Source: Myxococcus qinghaiensis (GTDB taxonomy: Bacteria; Myxococcota; Myxococcia; Myxococcales; Myxococcaceae). From it: 64,000 nucleotides of DNA. The notes under the pieces were generated by a model, which saw only the letters and a list, made by a program, of their open reading frames with translations, searched no databases and was not told the origin of the DNA. The stretch lies in the NCBI RefSeq assembly GCF_024198215.1, contig NZ_JAKCFA010000020.1, positions 1-64,000 of the forward strand, in the 5' to 3' direction. A program made the position numbers and the translations under genes. Position 1 is the stretch's first letter. The number at the start of each line of letters is the position of its first letter. Shown here piece after piece: positions 1-8,124 of this stretch.

Positions 1-134
1 ACGGAGGGCGCGGGAGCCAACACCGAGAACGCGCGCTCCACCGCCGCCTTCACCAGCCGTTGCTGCTCCACCAGGTGCTCGTGGACCAGTCGTTCAATCT
101 TCGATTCCAGCGTCGCAGTGGGTTTCGGTTGCAT
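1..134 (-). CDS. Partial hypothetical protein (N-terminal 44 residues)
   Basis: An open frame begins with ATG at 134 and runs off the left edge. The visible part starts MQPKPTATLESKIERLV and continues as a charged, probably helical segment rich in Glu, Val and Arg. Nothing in it identifies a family. It lies among mobile-element debris and may itself be part of a remnant. Codon third positions are mostly G/C, which fits coding DNA here but is weak evidence. The call is tentative. Confidence 0.3.
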   Translation of the reverse strand, partial: MQPKPTATLESKIERLVHEHLVEQQRLVKAAVERAFSVLAPAPS

Positions 135-196
135 CCGCCACGGGTTGCACACCGCGACGACGGCCTCAACACCACCCCTGAACGGTTACGCTCAAG

Positions 197-652
197 GTGC
201 TGCACACGCTCTGCGCCTTCGCCAACGACTTCCGCAACCTCGGGGGAGGCTACGTCGTCATCGGCGTCGCGGAGAAGAACGGACGCCCCGTCCTGCCACC
301 GGTCGGCGTCACGCCGGAGGAGGCCGACCGCATCCAGAAGGAGCTCCACAACCTCGGACACTCGGCCATCTTCCCGGCGTACCACCCGCTCGCCGTGCCC
401 TACGTCGTCGACGGCAAGTTGGTGCTGGTGCTCTGGGCGGCGGGCGGGCGCACGCGCGCGTACCGCGCGAAGGCGTCGCTCGCGAAGGACAGCACCGAGA
501 CCGCGTGGTTCATCCGCCGGAACTCCAGCACCGTGAAGGCGACGGGCGCGGACCTTGAGGAATTGCTGAGCCGTAACCGTCCGGCCAACGACGTGTCGGA
601 CGGATTGAAGACGGACCACGACCGTGCTCGGCGAGCGCCGCGAAGAGCGTGA
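197..652 (+). pseudogene. Truncated AlbA/Schlafen-type (AlbA_2) domain gene
   Basis: The translation contains VLHTLCAFAND and GGGYVVIGVAEKNG. These match the core of AlbA_2 domains (usual pattern: LKTVCAFANT followed by GGTLLIGV), found in Schlafen-like putative DNA-binding or helicase-associated proteins. The domain is cut at its start: an in-frame TGA lies at 179-181, and the normal N-terminal strand and helix are missing. After about 130 residues the frame ends in a basic tail with no partner domain. Being broken at both ends and next to an IS66 remnant points to a dead fragment of a mobile or defence-type gene. A short stand-alone protein using GTG at 197 is possible but less likely. Confidence 0.6.
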
Positions 653-657
653 GCGGT

Positions 658-1017
658 TCAGGGACTGGGCTGGAGGGGCGACTCGGGCGGGTCGGCGGTG
701 CGTCGCCGCGTCCACTCGTGGGGGAGCAGCTCAAAGATTCGCGAGTGGGGATGCGTCTGCACGCGCAGCAGGACGTCGGCCAGGTACGCCTCGGGATTGA
801 CGCCGGTGGCCTCGCAGGTGGCGACGAGGGCGTGGAGGCCCGCGAGGTTTTCGCCTGCGGCCGCGTGGCCGACGAAGAGGAAATTCTTTCGGCCCAGCGC
901 TGCCTTGTGCAGCGCGGCCTCGGAGCGGTTGTTGTCCAGGGGCAGGCGCGCGTCGGAGGCGAAACGCGTCAAGGCGTCCCACTGCTGCCGTGCGACTCTG
1001 CCTCGGAGAGCATCCAC
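658..1017 (-). pseudogene. IS66 transposase C-terminal fragment
   Basis: The 119-residue frame carries the hallmark end of IS66 DDE transposases: LPLDNNRSE, then GRKNFLFVGH, LVATCEATGVNPEAYL and LLPHEW. Intact family members are about 500 residues, so only the last quarter remains. The N-terminal residues up to about RGRVARQQ are where the deletion junction joins it to the orfA remnant. It cannot encode a working transposase. Confidence 0.75.
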
Positions 1018-1109
1018 AGCTTCGCCTCTGCCGAGTAATGGCGCCGCCGTCCTCCTGGCTCGGCACCATCCGCCTCCGGGGCGACCTCTGTCGTCTTCTT
1101 CTCCATCAT
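969..1109 (-). pseudogene. IS66-type orfA N-terminal fragment
   Basis: A 46-codon frame starting with tandem ATGs (1109 and 1106) reads MMEKKTTEVAPEADG, then RRRHYSAEAKLWMLSEAE. This resembles the start of the helix-turn-helix accessory proteins of IS66-type elements (RRxYSAEEKLRxLxEAD). It runs into the tnpC remnant and terminates out of frame. It therefore marks the start of the original element's operon and the right side of the internal deletion. Confidence 0.5.
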
Positions 1110-1603
1110 CAGGCCCGCTTTCTAGCCGAACGAGCCTGTCCGACTCTTCAGGGGGCTACACCACACCCCCGTGAAACGGCAGTGGAGGCGGCTGATCCGA
1201 GGCTTCCGAAAGTGCCTTCACTTTGAGTGTTGATTGGGAGGGTTCCCCGATCTTGCGCCGCCCCCTTTGGGACCAGCAAAGCACGTAAGAGACGCAACCA
1301 GAAAGCAGAGAGAGATGCCTTCCCAGAAACTTCAGAGCGGAAAGAGCGGGTCTCCGGGGGAATATTGTTAACCACCGCCCCAAAAGTTAACAGCACTTGT
1401 TAACCACTCTCGGCCTCTCTCTCCCCAGAACGGGTGAAAGAGCGGTCCAGAGAGCCCAATCAGCGGCGAAGGAGAGGGGCATCTCGCTCTGCGGAGTTGA
1501 GAGCCGAGAGCGCCCTCTTCAGCACCGCGAGCCGAAATCCCTTGGGATTCAGCGGCTTAAGCACAAAGGCCCCGCGATATTCATCGCGAGGCCCGTGTTA
1601 AAC
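1110..1603. other. Gene-free spacer with three GTTAAC palindromes
   Basis: No convincing gene lies on either strand in about 490 bp between the IS66 remnant and the tRNA-Asn terminator. The base composition is noticeably lower in G+C than the rest of the window. Three copies of the palindrome GTTAAC occur at 1367-1372, 1386-1391 and 1399-1404. An imperfect hairpin (cgcgat/atcgcg core) lies at 1568-1593. The stretch looks like foreign or decaying DNA. Confidence 0.5.
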
Positions 1604-1633
1604 AAAAAGGCCCTGCCAGTTGGCAGGGCCTTT
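1604..1633 (-). terminator. Rho-independent terminator of tRNA-Asn
   Basis: A 13-bp inverted repeat (aaaggccctgcca at 1606-1618, complement at 1621-1633) with a 2-nt loop lies eight bases beyond the 3' end of tRNA-Asn. Read on the minus strand, the stem is followed by a run of T. It should end the tRNA transcript. Confidence 0.8.
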
Positions 1634-1640
1634 CAAGAAG

Positions 1641-1713
1641 CTCCCCGACGTGGACTCGAACCACGGACCTAGTGATTAACAGTCACCCGCTCTACCGGCT
1701 GAGCTATCGGGGA
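1641..1713 (-). tRNA. tRNA-Asn (anticodon GTT)
   Basis: A 73-nt minus-strand cloverleaf with acceptor arms TCCCCGA and TCGGGGA and discriminator G. The D-arm reads TAGCTCAGCCGG, the anticodon loop is CTGTTAA with GTT at positions 34-36, and the T-arm contains GGTTCGAGTCC. CCA is not encoded directly after the discriminator. The 3' end faces the mobile-element remnants, the usual side for tRNA-targeted integration. Confidence 0.95.
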
Positions 1714-1876
1714 ATATGTCCTCGCTGTGGTAACGGCGCCGCAGCGATGACGCGCTTTCTAGAGAACGGAGCCCCCTCTGTCAACTGTCCCGTTTGATCC
1801 GCTCTCCCGGCTCCAGCGTCCACCCTGGTCCGCCCTCGCCGGGCTCGCCCCCGTTTCCTCCGAGGCCATCTCCCTC

Positions 1877-3049
1877 GTGCTCGCCGGCTCCCTCGCCGAG
1901 CGCGTCGTGGATCGCACCCTCCGTGCTCATCGCTCCCTCTCCCGCGACCAGCGCCAGGCCCTCAAGGAGGCCATCTTCAACGTCGGCCTCTGGCGCCGCC
2001 GCCTCGCCTTCCTCCTCGACCAGGACGACGCTCCACCCCCGCTCCTCCTCTTCGCCTTCCTCCACGGCCTCGCCCGCGTCCCCGCCCCTGAGGCCGCCTC
2101 GCTCGCCGGGGTAGGGGAGGGCATCCCCATCCTGAACCCCTCGCCGCCCCCCTCGCTCGCCCTCCGCTACTCCCTCCCGGACTGGCTCGCCGACCACTTC
2201 TCCCGCGAGCTCGGCCCCGACGCCGACGCCTTCTGCGCCCACCTCAACGTCCCCGGCCCCATCACCCTCCGAGTCAATCCACTCCGCTCCTCCCGTGAGG
2301 AACTCGCCGAGCGCCTCCGCTCCGAGGGCGTCTCCACCCTCCCGGGCCCCTGGAGCCCGCTCGCCCTCCACATCGAAGGGCCCCGCCCCAACCTCTACGC
2401 GCTGCCCTCCCTCCAGGAAGGTCGCTTCGAGGTCCAGGACGAGGGCAGCCAGCTCCTCGGCCTCCTCCTGGAGGCCCTCCCCGGCGAAACCGTGGTCGAC
2501 CTGTGCGCGGGCGCCGGGGGCAAGACGCTCCAGCTCGGCGCCGCCATGCGCGACTCCGGCCGCCTGTTCGCCCATGACCCCGACCCGGAGCGGCTCGACC
2601 GACTCCTCCAGCGCTCCTCCCGCGCCGGCCTCACCCGCGTCCAGGTCCTCCGCACCCCTCCCACTCCGGGCCTCGGCGCCGACCGCGTCCTCGTGGACGC
2701 TCCCTGCTCGGAGCTGGGCTCCCTCCGCCGCGGCCCCGACCAGCGCTTCCGCATCACTCCCGACGTCCTTGCCCGCTTCCCTCCGCTCCAGCTCGACATC
2801 CTCCAGCGCGGCGCGGACCTGGTGCGCCCGGGCGGACGGCTCGTCTACGCCACCTGCACGGTGAATCGCGCCGAGAACGAGGACGTCGTCTCCGCCTTCC
2901 TCGCGGCTCGGCCCGACTACCGCCTCCTCCGTCCCGGCGCGGGGTGGCTCTCCGAGGCCTGTCTTCGCGACGGCTTCCTCTTCGTCGCCCCCCATAGCCA
3001 CGGCACCGACGCGTTCTTCGCGGCCGTCCTGGAGCGCTCGGCCGGGTAG
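1877..3049 (+). CDS. RsmB/NOL1-type RNA cytosine-C5 methyltransferase
   Basis: An S-adenosylmethionine-dependent methyltransferase of the NOL1/NOP2/Sun family, which makes m5C in rRNA or tRNA. The SAM-binding loop is VVDLCAGAGGKT at residues 206-217. The two cysteines of the family are present: DAPCS (Cys277) and ATCT (Cys327), one forming the covalent RNA adduct and the other releasing product. An N-terminal NusB-like/RNA-binding segment precedes the Rossmann core. The listed start is GTG 1877. In-frame codons from about 1778 still look coding and contain no ATG, GTG or TTG, so the true N-terminus may be longer through a CTG start. The exact substrate cannot be told from sequence. Confidence 0.88.
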   Translation: MLAGSLAERVVDRTLRAHRSLSRDQRQALKEAIFNVGLWRRRLAFLLDQDDAPPPLLLFAFLHGLARVPAPEAASLAGVGEGIPILNPSPPPSLALRYSLPDWLADHFSRELGPDADAFCAHLNVPGPITLRVNPLRSSREELAERLRSEGVSTLPGPWSPLALHIEGPRPNLYALPSLQEGRFEVQDEGSQLLGLLLEALPGETVVDLCAGAGGKTLQLGAAMRDSGRLFAHDPDPERLDRLLQRSSRAGLTRVQVLRTPPTPGLGADRVLVDAPCSELGSLRRGPDQRFRITPDVLARFPPLQLDILQRGADLVRPGGRLVYATCTVNRAENEDVVSAFLAARPDYRLLRPGAGWLSEACLRDGFLFVAPHSHGTDAFFAAVLERSAG

Positions 3050-3159
3050 GGGAGGGGGCTTCGAGCGACCGCAGTGTCCGCGTTCCGACGTCCGGGAGTA
3101 CTCAACGCTCCCGGCTCGAATCCGGATGCCCGCCGTCCCCCCGGTGCTATGAAGCGCCC

Positions 3160-4059
3160 GTGCGTTGGCTCAAGCCCCTCCCGCTCCGCCCCCGCGACAC
3201 CGTCCACGTCGTCGCTCCCTCCGGACCCTTCGACCGCCCCCTCTTCGACGTCGGCCTCGCCGTCATCGCCGAGCGCTACTCCCCGGTCCTCCGCCCAGAC
3301 CTCGGCTCCGCTTACCGCTACCTCGCAGGTGACGACTCGCGCCGCGGCGATGAGCTCTCCCACGCCCTCCTCGACTCCTCCGCCCGCGCCATCTTCTGCG
3401 CCCGCGGTGGCTACGGCAGCGCCCGTCTCCTCCCGCGCCTTCCCCTCGCCGCCGCCGCGCCGAGCCTCTTCACTGGCTTCTCCGACCTCACCTCCGTCCA
3501 CGCCGCCCTCCAGGTCCTCGGCCGCGTCTCCATCCACGGGCCCGTCCTCACCCAGCTCGGCAAGCAGCCTCCCGAGGTCCGCGACTACTTCTTCCGCCTC
3601 CTCGAGTCCCCCGAGGCCCCGCCTCCGCTCACCGGCACCGCCACCTACGTCCCCGGGACCGCCGAGGGCCACCTCGTCGGCGGCAACCTGTCCGTCTTCG
3701 CCACCCTCCTGGGCACCCCGTACCTGCCGCCGCTCGACGGCGCCGTGCTCCTCCTCGAGGACGTCACCGAGCGCCCCTACCGCCTCGACCGCATGTGGAC
3801 CCAGCTTCGCCTCGCCGGCGTCTTCTCCCGCGTGCGCGGCATCGTCCTCGGCGACTTCACCGCCTGCGAGGAGCGGGGCACCGACTACACCAGCGGCGAC
3901 GTCCTCAGAGACCTCGCACGCGAGTCGGGCGTCCCCTGCGCGGCGGGCTTCCCCATCGGCCACGGCACCCTCAACTACCCCGTGGCCCTCGGCACGCAGG
4001 TCCGCCTGGACGCGGACTCGGCCCGGCTCACGTTCCTCGAAGGAGCCGTGCGTGCATGA
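3160..4059 (+). CDS. LD-carboxypeptidase (peptidase S66)
   Basis: A cytoplasmic S66 serine peptidase that removes the terminal D-Ala from murein tetrapeptides during cell-wall recycling. The catalytic Ser108 is in TGFSDLT, the Glu is in LLLEDVTE (about 200), and the His is in PIGHG (268). The family signatures RGGYGS and YRLDRMWTQL are also present. The length of 299 residues is normal and there is no signal peptide. The start is GTG. The stop overlaps the ATG of the next gene (ATGA), so the two are translationally coupled. With mpl two genes on, this makes a tripeptide-recycling set. Confidence 0.9.
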   Translation: MRWLKPLPLRPRDTVHVVAPSGPFDRPLFDVGLAVIAERYSPVLRPDLGSAYRYLAGDDSRRGDELSHALLDSSARAIFCARGGYGSARLLPRLPLAAAAPSLFTGFSDLTSVHAALQVLGRVSIHGPVLTQLGKQPPEVRDYFFRLLESPEAPPPLTGTATYVPGTAEGHLVGGNLSVFATLLGTPYLPPLDGAVLLLEDVTERPYRLDRMWTQLRLAGVFSRVRGIVLGDFTACEERGTDYTSGDVLRDLARESGVPCAAGFPIGHGTLNYPVALGTQVRLDADSARLTFLEGAVRA

Positions 4060-5246
4060 GCGCCCCTCCTGAACAGCACCCCATCGCCGTCCTCCAGACG
4101 CTGCTCGACGAGGCCGTGGGCATCGGCGTCTTCCCCGCCGCCCAGGCCGTCGTCCTCCACCGGGGCGTCCAGGTCTTCGGCGGCGTCGCGGGCAAGGTCA
4201 CCGGCGACACGCGCTTCGACCTCGCCTCGCTCACGAAGGCCCTCAGCACCACCGCCCTGTTCCTCCGCCTGTGGACGGAAGGGAAGGTGGGGCCGGAGAC
4301 CCTCGTGTCCCGCTACTTCCCCGGCTCGCCCGTGGGTGACGCGGGCGCCACCGTCGCGGACCTGCTCTACCACCGCTCCGGCCTGCCTCCCTTCGTCCCG
4401 TTCTTCGCCCAGGCCCTCACCGCGCACCCCGAGCTGCTCGACGCCACCTGTCCCTCCGCCACGCGCTCCCGCGTCCGCGACGAGGTCCTCCAGGCTGCCG
4501 CCTCCACGCCGCTCGCCGCCGCGCCTCGCACCCGCACCGCGTACAGCGACGTGGGCTTCATCCTCCTCGGCGAGATTCTCTCCCGCGCCGCCAACGCCCC
4601 GCTCGACACGCTCTTCTCCCGCCACGTCGCCGAGCCGCTCGGCCTCTCCGCCCGCTTCCACCGCCTCACCGACTTCCCCGCCGACGCCATGCCCGCGCCC
4701 ACCGGCGCCACGCGCCCTCGCGAGCCCGCGCCCGGCCAGGAGACGCTGTGGAAGGACGTGCCCACCCAGCCCACGCGGCCGGGTGAAGTGGACGACGACA
4801 ACGCCTGGGTGATGGACGGCGTCGCCGGACACGCGGGTCTCTTCGGCACCGCCGTGGACGTGGCCCGCTTCGGTCAGGCCGTGCTCGACGGCTGCGCGGG
4901 AACGAGTCCCGTGATTGCGCCGGGCCCGCTCTGGCACCGCGCGCTCGCTACGGATGCGCTCGTGCACGGCAGCACGCGCTCCATGGGCTTCGACTCACCG
5001 TCCCAGGTCGGCTCCAGCGCGGGCCGCTTCGTGGGCGACTCACCTCCGGGCGCCGTCGGGCACCTGGGCTTCACCGGAACGAGTCTCTGGGTGGACCTGC
5101 GTCGCTCGCTGGTGGTGGCGCTCGTCACCAACCGCGTGGCGCTCGGTCGCCAGGAGCTTCGCATCCGCGACTTCCGACCCGTCTTCCATGACTTCGTCGT
5201 GGAGGCGCTCGGCCTCACCAGCATCTCGCAGGGAACGCATGGCTGA
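4056..5246 (+). CDS. Beta-lactamase/PBP-fold serine hydrolase
   Basis: A 396-residue serine hydrolase of the class C beta-lactamase/D-amino-acid peptidase/esterase superfamily. The nucleophile motif SLTK is at 58-61 (SxxK). A Tyr-Ser-Asp (YxN-type) motif follows near residue 165, and GHLGFTG serves as the third (HxGxTG) motif. No signal peptide or membrane segment is seen, so it should act in the cytoplasm, unlike AmpC. The start ATG overlaps the S66 stop and its own stop lies inside the start region of mpl. This placement between two murein-recycling enzymes suggests work on muropeptides. An esterase role is equally compatible with the motifs. Confidence 0.8.
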   Translation: MSAPPEQHPIAVLQTLLDEAVGIGVFPAAQAVVLHRGVQVFGGVAGKVTGDTRFDLASLTKALSTTALFLRLWTEGKVGPETLVSRYFPGSPVGDAGATVADLLYHRSGLPPFVPFFAQALTAHPELLDATCPSATRSRVRDEVLQAAASTPLAAAPRTRTAYSDVGFILLGEILSRAANAPLDTLFSRHVAEPLGLSARFHRLTDFPADAMPAPTGATRPREPAPGQETLWKDVPTQPTRPGEVDDDNAWVMDGVAGHAGLFGTAVDVARFGQAVLDGCAGTSPVIAPGPLWHRALATDALVHGSTRSMGFDSPSQVGSSAGRFVGDSPPGAVGHLGFTGTSLWVDLRRSLVVALVTNRVALGRQELRIRDFRPVFHDFVVEALGLTSISQGTHG

Positions 5247-6711
5247 CGACAACGGTAACGTCCTCGACACCCTCGAGCCCGGCAGCGTCCGCCGCGTCCA
5301 CCTGGTGGGCGTGGCGGGCACCGGCATGGGCTCCTTCGCTGGAATGCTCAAGGCCGCCGGCTACGAAGTCACCGGCAGCGACGAGAATGTCTACCCACCC
5401 ATGAGCGACATGCTCAAGGCGTGGGGCATCCCCGCCGCCTCGCCCTACCGTCCGGAGAACCTGGACGACGCGAAGCCGGACCTCGTCATCATCGGCAACG
5501 TCATCCGCCGCGTGAATCCCGAGGCCACCGCCGTCCGCGAGCGCGGCCTCAAGCAGATGAGCTTCCCCGCCGCCCTGGGCTCGCTCTTCCTCGCCCGCTC
5601 CCACTCCGTCGTCGTCGCTGGCACCCACGGCAAGACGACGACGTCCTCCATGATGGCCCACGTCCTCGTCGAGGCCGGCAAGGACCCGTCCTTCCTCGTG
5701 GGCGGCGTCACCCAGAACTACTCGGGCAACTACCGCGTCGGCAAAGGGCCGCACTTCGTCGTCGAGGGCGACGAGTACGACACCGCCTACTGGGACAAGG
5801 GCTCCAAGTTCCTCCACTACCGTCCGCGCACCGCCATCCTCACCAGCGTGGAGTTCGACCACGCGGACATCTTCCGCGACCTGCCCCACTACGAGGCGAC
5901 GTTCGAGAAGTTCGTCCGGCTCATCCCCCAGGACGGGCAGCTCGTCGTCTGCGCCGCGTACCCCAACGCCGTGAAGCTCGCGCGCGAGGGCTGCCAGGGC
6001 CGCGTCGTCACGTACGTCGCGAAGGAGGGCGCGGACGCGGACTACGTCCCTCGCGAGGTCTCCTTCGGTGCCAACGGCGCGCGCTTCCAGGTGGTGGAGC
6101 GGGGCACGGTGCTCGGCACGGTGGAGCTGCCCATGGGCGGCCTGCACAACGTGGAGAATGCGCTGAGTGTCATCGCCGCCGCGCGCGGCCTGGGCCTGTC
6201 CTTCGACGAAATCGCCAAGGGCCTGTCCACGTTCCAGGGCGTGAAGCGCCGGCAGGAGCCTCGCGGCGAGCCGAATGGCATCCTCGTGGTGGACGACTTC
6301 GCGCACCACCCGACGGCCGTGCGAGAGACCATCGACGCCATCCACCACCGCTACCCGGAGCGCCGGCTGTGGGCCATCTTCGAGCCCCGCTCCAACACCA
6401 GCCGCCGCAACATCCACCAGGAGGACTACGCCCACGCCTTCACCGGCGCGGCCCGAGCCAGCCTCAAGGTGCCCGAGCGCCATGACAAGGTGCCCGTCGG
6501 CGAGGAGCTCGACGTGCGCAAGCTGGTGTCCGACCTCCAGGCGCAGGGCATCGCCGCCGAGGGCTCCACCGACGTGCAGGCCATGGTGGACCTGGTGGCT
6601 CGCGAATCCCGCCCCGGTGACGTGCTGCTCGTGATGAGCAACGGCGCCTTCGGTGGGTTCATCGAGAAGCTGCTCGTGGCCTTGAAGGCCCGCACGGGCG
6701 AGACTGCCTGA
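5239..6711 (+). CDS. mpl: UDP-N-acetylmuramate:tripeptide ligase (Mpl)
   Basis: A Mur-ligase family enzyme of 490 residues that joins recovered L-Ala-D-Glu-mesoDAP tripeptide to UDP-MurNAc, returning it to peptidoglycan synthesis. It has the N-terminal Rossmann domain (HLVGVAGTGMGSFAGML, about 21-37), the ATP loop GTHGKTTT at 128-135, the EGDEYDTAYWDKGSKF segment and the C-terminal DDFAHHPTA motif. EGDEYDTA and DDFAHHP favour Mpl over MurC, and an LD-carboxypeptidase two genes upstream supports this. The ATG at 5239 overlaps the end of the serine-hydrolase gene by eight bases, so translation is coupled. Confidence 0.9.
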   Translation: MADDNGNVLDTLEPGSVRRVHLVGVAGTGMGSFAGMLKAAGYEVTGSDENVYPPMSDMLKAWGIPAASPYRPENLDDAKPDLVIIGNVIRRVNPEATAVRERGLKQMSFPAALGSLFLARSHSVVVAGTHGKTTTSSMMAHVLVEAGKDPSFLVGGVTQNYSGNYRVGKGPHFVVEGDEYDTAYWDKGSKFLHYRPRTAILTSVEFDHADIFRDLPHYEATFEKFVRLIPQDGQLVVCAAYPNAVKLAREGCQGRVVTYVAKEGADADYVPREVSFGANGARFQVVERGTVLGTVELPMGGLHNVENALSVIAAARGLGLSFDEIAKGLSTFQGVKRRQEPRGEPNGILVVDDFAHHPTAVRETIDAIHHRYPERRLWAIFEPRSNTSRRNIHQEDYAHAFTGAARASLKVPERHDKVPVGEELDVRKLVSDLQAQGIAAEGSTDVQAMVDLVARESRPGDVLLVMSNGAFGGFIEKLLVALKARTGETA

Positions 6712-6712
6712 C

Positions 6713-7273
6713 ATGCGCCTCCCGCTCACCGTCCTCCTGGGTGTCCTGTCCCTCACGGGTTGTGCTCGCAGCAGCACGATGCCGTCCCTCACGCCCCCCG
6801 TGCCCGGTGGCGCGGAGGAGCAGGGCACGCAGGTCTCCAGCACCCAGCCGCTCGTCTTCCAGGTGAAGCGCTACCCCGGTGGCGAGCCGTATGACCTGGT
6901 GAGCGACAGGGGCAGCGTGGTGCTCATCGATGTGTGGGCCACGTGGTGCGAGCCGTGTCGGGACGCGCTGCCCTTCTACGAGAACCTCGTGCGCGAGTAC
7001 GGCGCCAAGGGCCTCAAGGTCTACGCGCTCAACGTGGACGAGGACGCGCGCGCGATTGCGCCGTTCCTGAAGGAAGTGAAGGTGGGCCTGCCCATCCTCG
7101 TCGACGAGAACGCTCGCGTGGCCGAGAGCACGCTGAAGGTGCGCGGCATGCCCACGACGTACGTCGTCGACAAGCGCGGCGTCGTGCGCCACGTCCACGA
7201 GGGCTTCAACGAGGAGTTCCTCACCAAGTACCAGACGGAAATCGAAGCGCTGCTGGCCGAGCCCGCGCCGTAG
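6713..7273 (+). CDS. TlpA/ResA-like thioredoxin-fold lipoprotein
   Basis: A 186-residue envelope thiol-disulfide oxidoreductase. An N-terminal lipoprotein signal ends in LTGC, with Cys17 as the lipidated residue. The thioredoxin active site is WATWCEPC (Cys79, Cys82), the cis-proline segment is GMPTTYVVD, and the TlpA-type insertion (NVDEDARAIAPFLKE) lies between. It probably reduces or isomerises disulfides in periplasmic proteins or cytochromes. Its ATG starts one base after the mpl stop, so it belongs to the same transcript. No client can be named from the context. Confidence 0.85.
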   Translation: MRLPLTVLLGVLSLTGCARSSTMPSLTPPVPGGAEEQGTQVSSTQPLVFQVKRYPGGEPYDLVSDRGSVVLIDVWATWCEPCRDALPFYENLVREYGAKGLKVYALNVDEDARAIAPFLKEVKVGLPILVDENARVAESTLKVRGMPTTYVVDKRGVVRHVHEGFNEEFLTKYQTEIEALLAEPAP

Positions 7274-7290
7274 CCCGCTCAGGAGACGTC

Positions 7291-8118
7291 ATGGCTGATA
7301 CGGCCCCGGAGACTCCCGCCGAGCTGCGCCGCACCGCGGAGGAGGGGGCTCGGCTCGCGGGCCGCATCCTCGCCGACCGCTTCCTGGGGGAGCGCACCAT
7401 CGAACTCAAGGGCGGCATCGACCTGGTGACGGACGCGGACCGCGCTTCAGAAGAGGCGTTGCTCGCCTTCCTGCGCGAGCGCCACCCCACCCACGCCATC
7501 CTCGCGGAGGAGAGCGGCGCGACGGCGGGCACGGATGGCCTGCGCTGGCTGGTGGACCCGCTCGACGGCACCACCAACTACGCCCACCGCGTGCCGCACT
7601 TCTGCGTCAGCGTGGCGGTGGAGGGTCCTGACTGCGTGCTGGCCGGCGCCGTGTATGACCCGATGCTGGACGAGCTGTTCTCCGCCGCGCGAGGGGAGGG
7701 CGCCACGCTCAATGGCCGCCCGCTGCGCGCCAGCACCGTGGACCGGCTGGACAGGGCGCTGTTGTGCACGGGCTTTCCCTACGACGTCCGCGAGAAGCCG
7801 GAGGGGCCGGTGGGCCTCTTCACCCGCTTCGTCCTGCGCGCTCAGGGGATGCGCCGCACCGGCAGCGCCGCCATGGACCTGGCCTATGTGGCCGCGGGCC
7901 GCTTCGATGGCTTCTTCGAGTTCGGCCTCAAGCCCTGGGATATCGCCGCGGGCTCGCTGCTCGTGGAGGAGGCCGGAGGCGTCATCCGCCATGTCACGGG
8001 CGCTCCCTTCAGCGTGATGCGCGGAGACGTCATCGCCTCCGCGCCCACGCTGGCCCCGGTGCTGCTCGCCGAGGCCAGGCACTTCATCGACGAGCTGGGC
8101 TGGACACCCAAGCCCTGA
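7291..8118 (+). CDS. Inositol monophosphatase family protein
   Basis: A 275-residue Mg-dependent phosphatase of the IMPase/SuhB/FBPase superfamily. The metal-binding motifs are all visible: EESG near 73-76, DPLDGTTNYAH at 89-99 and WDIAAG in the C-terminal half. Likely substrates are inositol phosphates or a sugar phosphate. SuhB-type roles in rRNA transcription are also known for the family. AGGAGA lies a good distance before ATG 7291. It closes the + strand run and converges on the next gene with only six bases between the stops. Confidence 0.88.
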   Translation: MADTAPETPAELRRTAEEGARLAGRILADRFLGERTIELKGGIDLVTDADRASEEALLAFLRERHPTHAILAEESGATAGTDGLRWLVDPLDGTTNYAHRVPHFCVSVAVEGPDCVLAGAVYDPMLDELFSAARGEGATLNGRPLRASTVDRLDRALLCTGFPYDVREKPEGPVGLFTRFVLRAQGMRRTGSAAMDLAYVAAGRFDGFFEFGLKPWDIAAGSLLVEEAGGVIRHVTGAPFSVMRGDVIASAPTLAPVLLAEARHFIDELGWTPKP

Positions 8119-8124
8119 GCTGAA

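Larger units (their letters stand above)
653..1109 (-). mobile_element. Internally deleted IS66-family element
   Basis: Two pieces of IS66-type coding DNA lie head to tail on the minus strand: the N-terminus of an orfA-like protein at the right and the C-terminus of the large transposase at the left. The middle of the element (rest of orfA, all of tnpB, most of tnpC) is missing. The junction falls near 1000-1020, where the two reading frames overlap. The terminal inverted repeats could not be fixed with confidence, so the limits are those of the recognisable coding remnants. Confidence 0.6.

Noticed and set aside
653-1109. A functional IS66 element
   Set aside because: Only the orfA start and the transposase end remain, joined out of frame.
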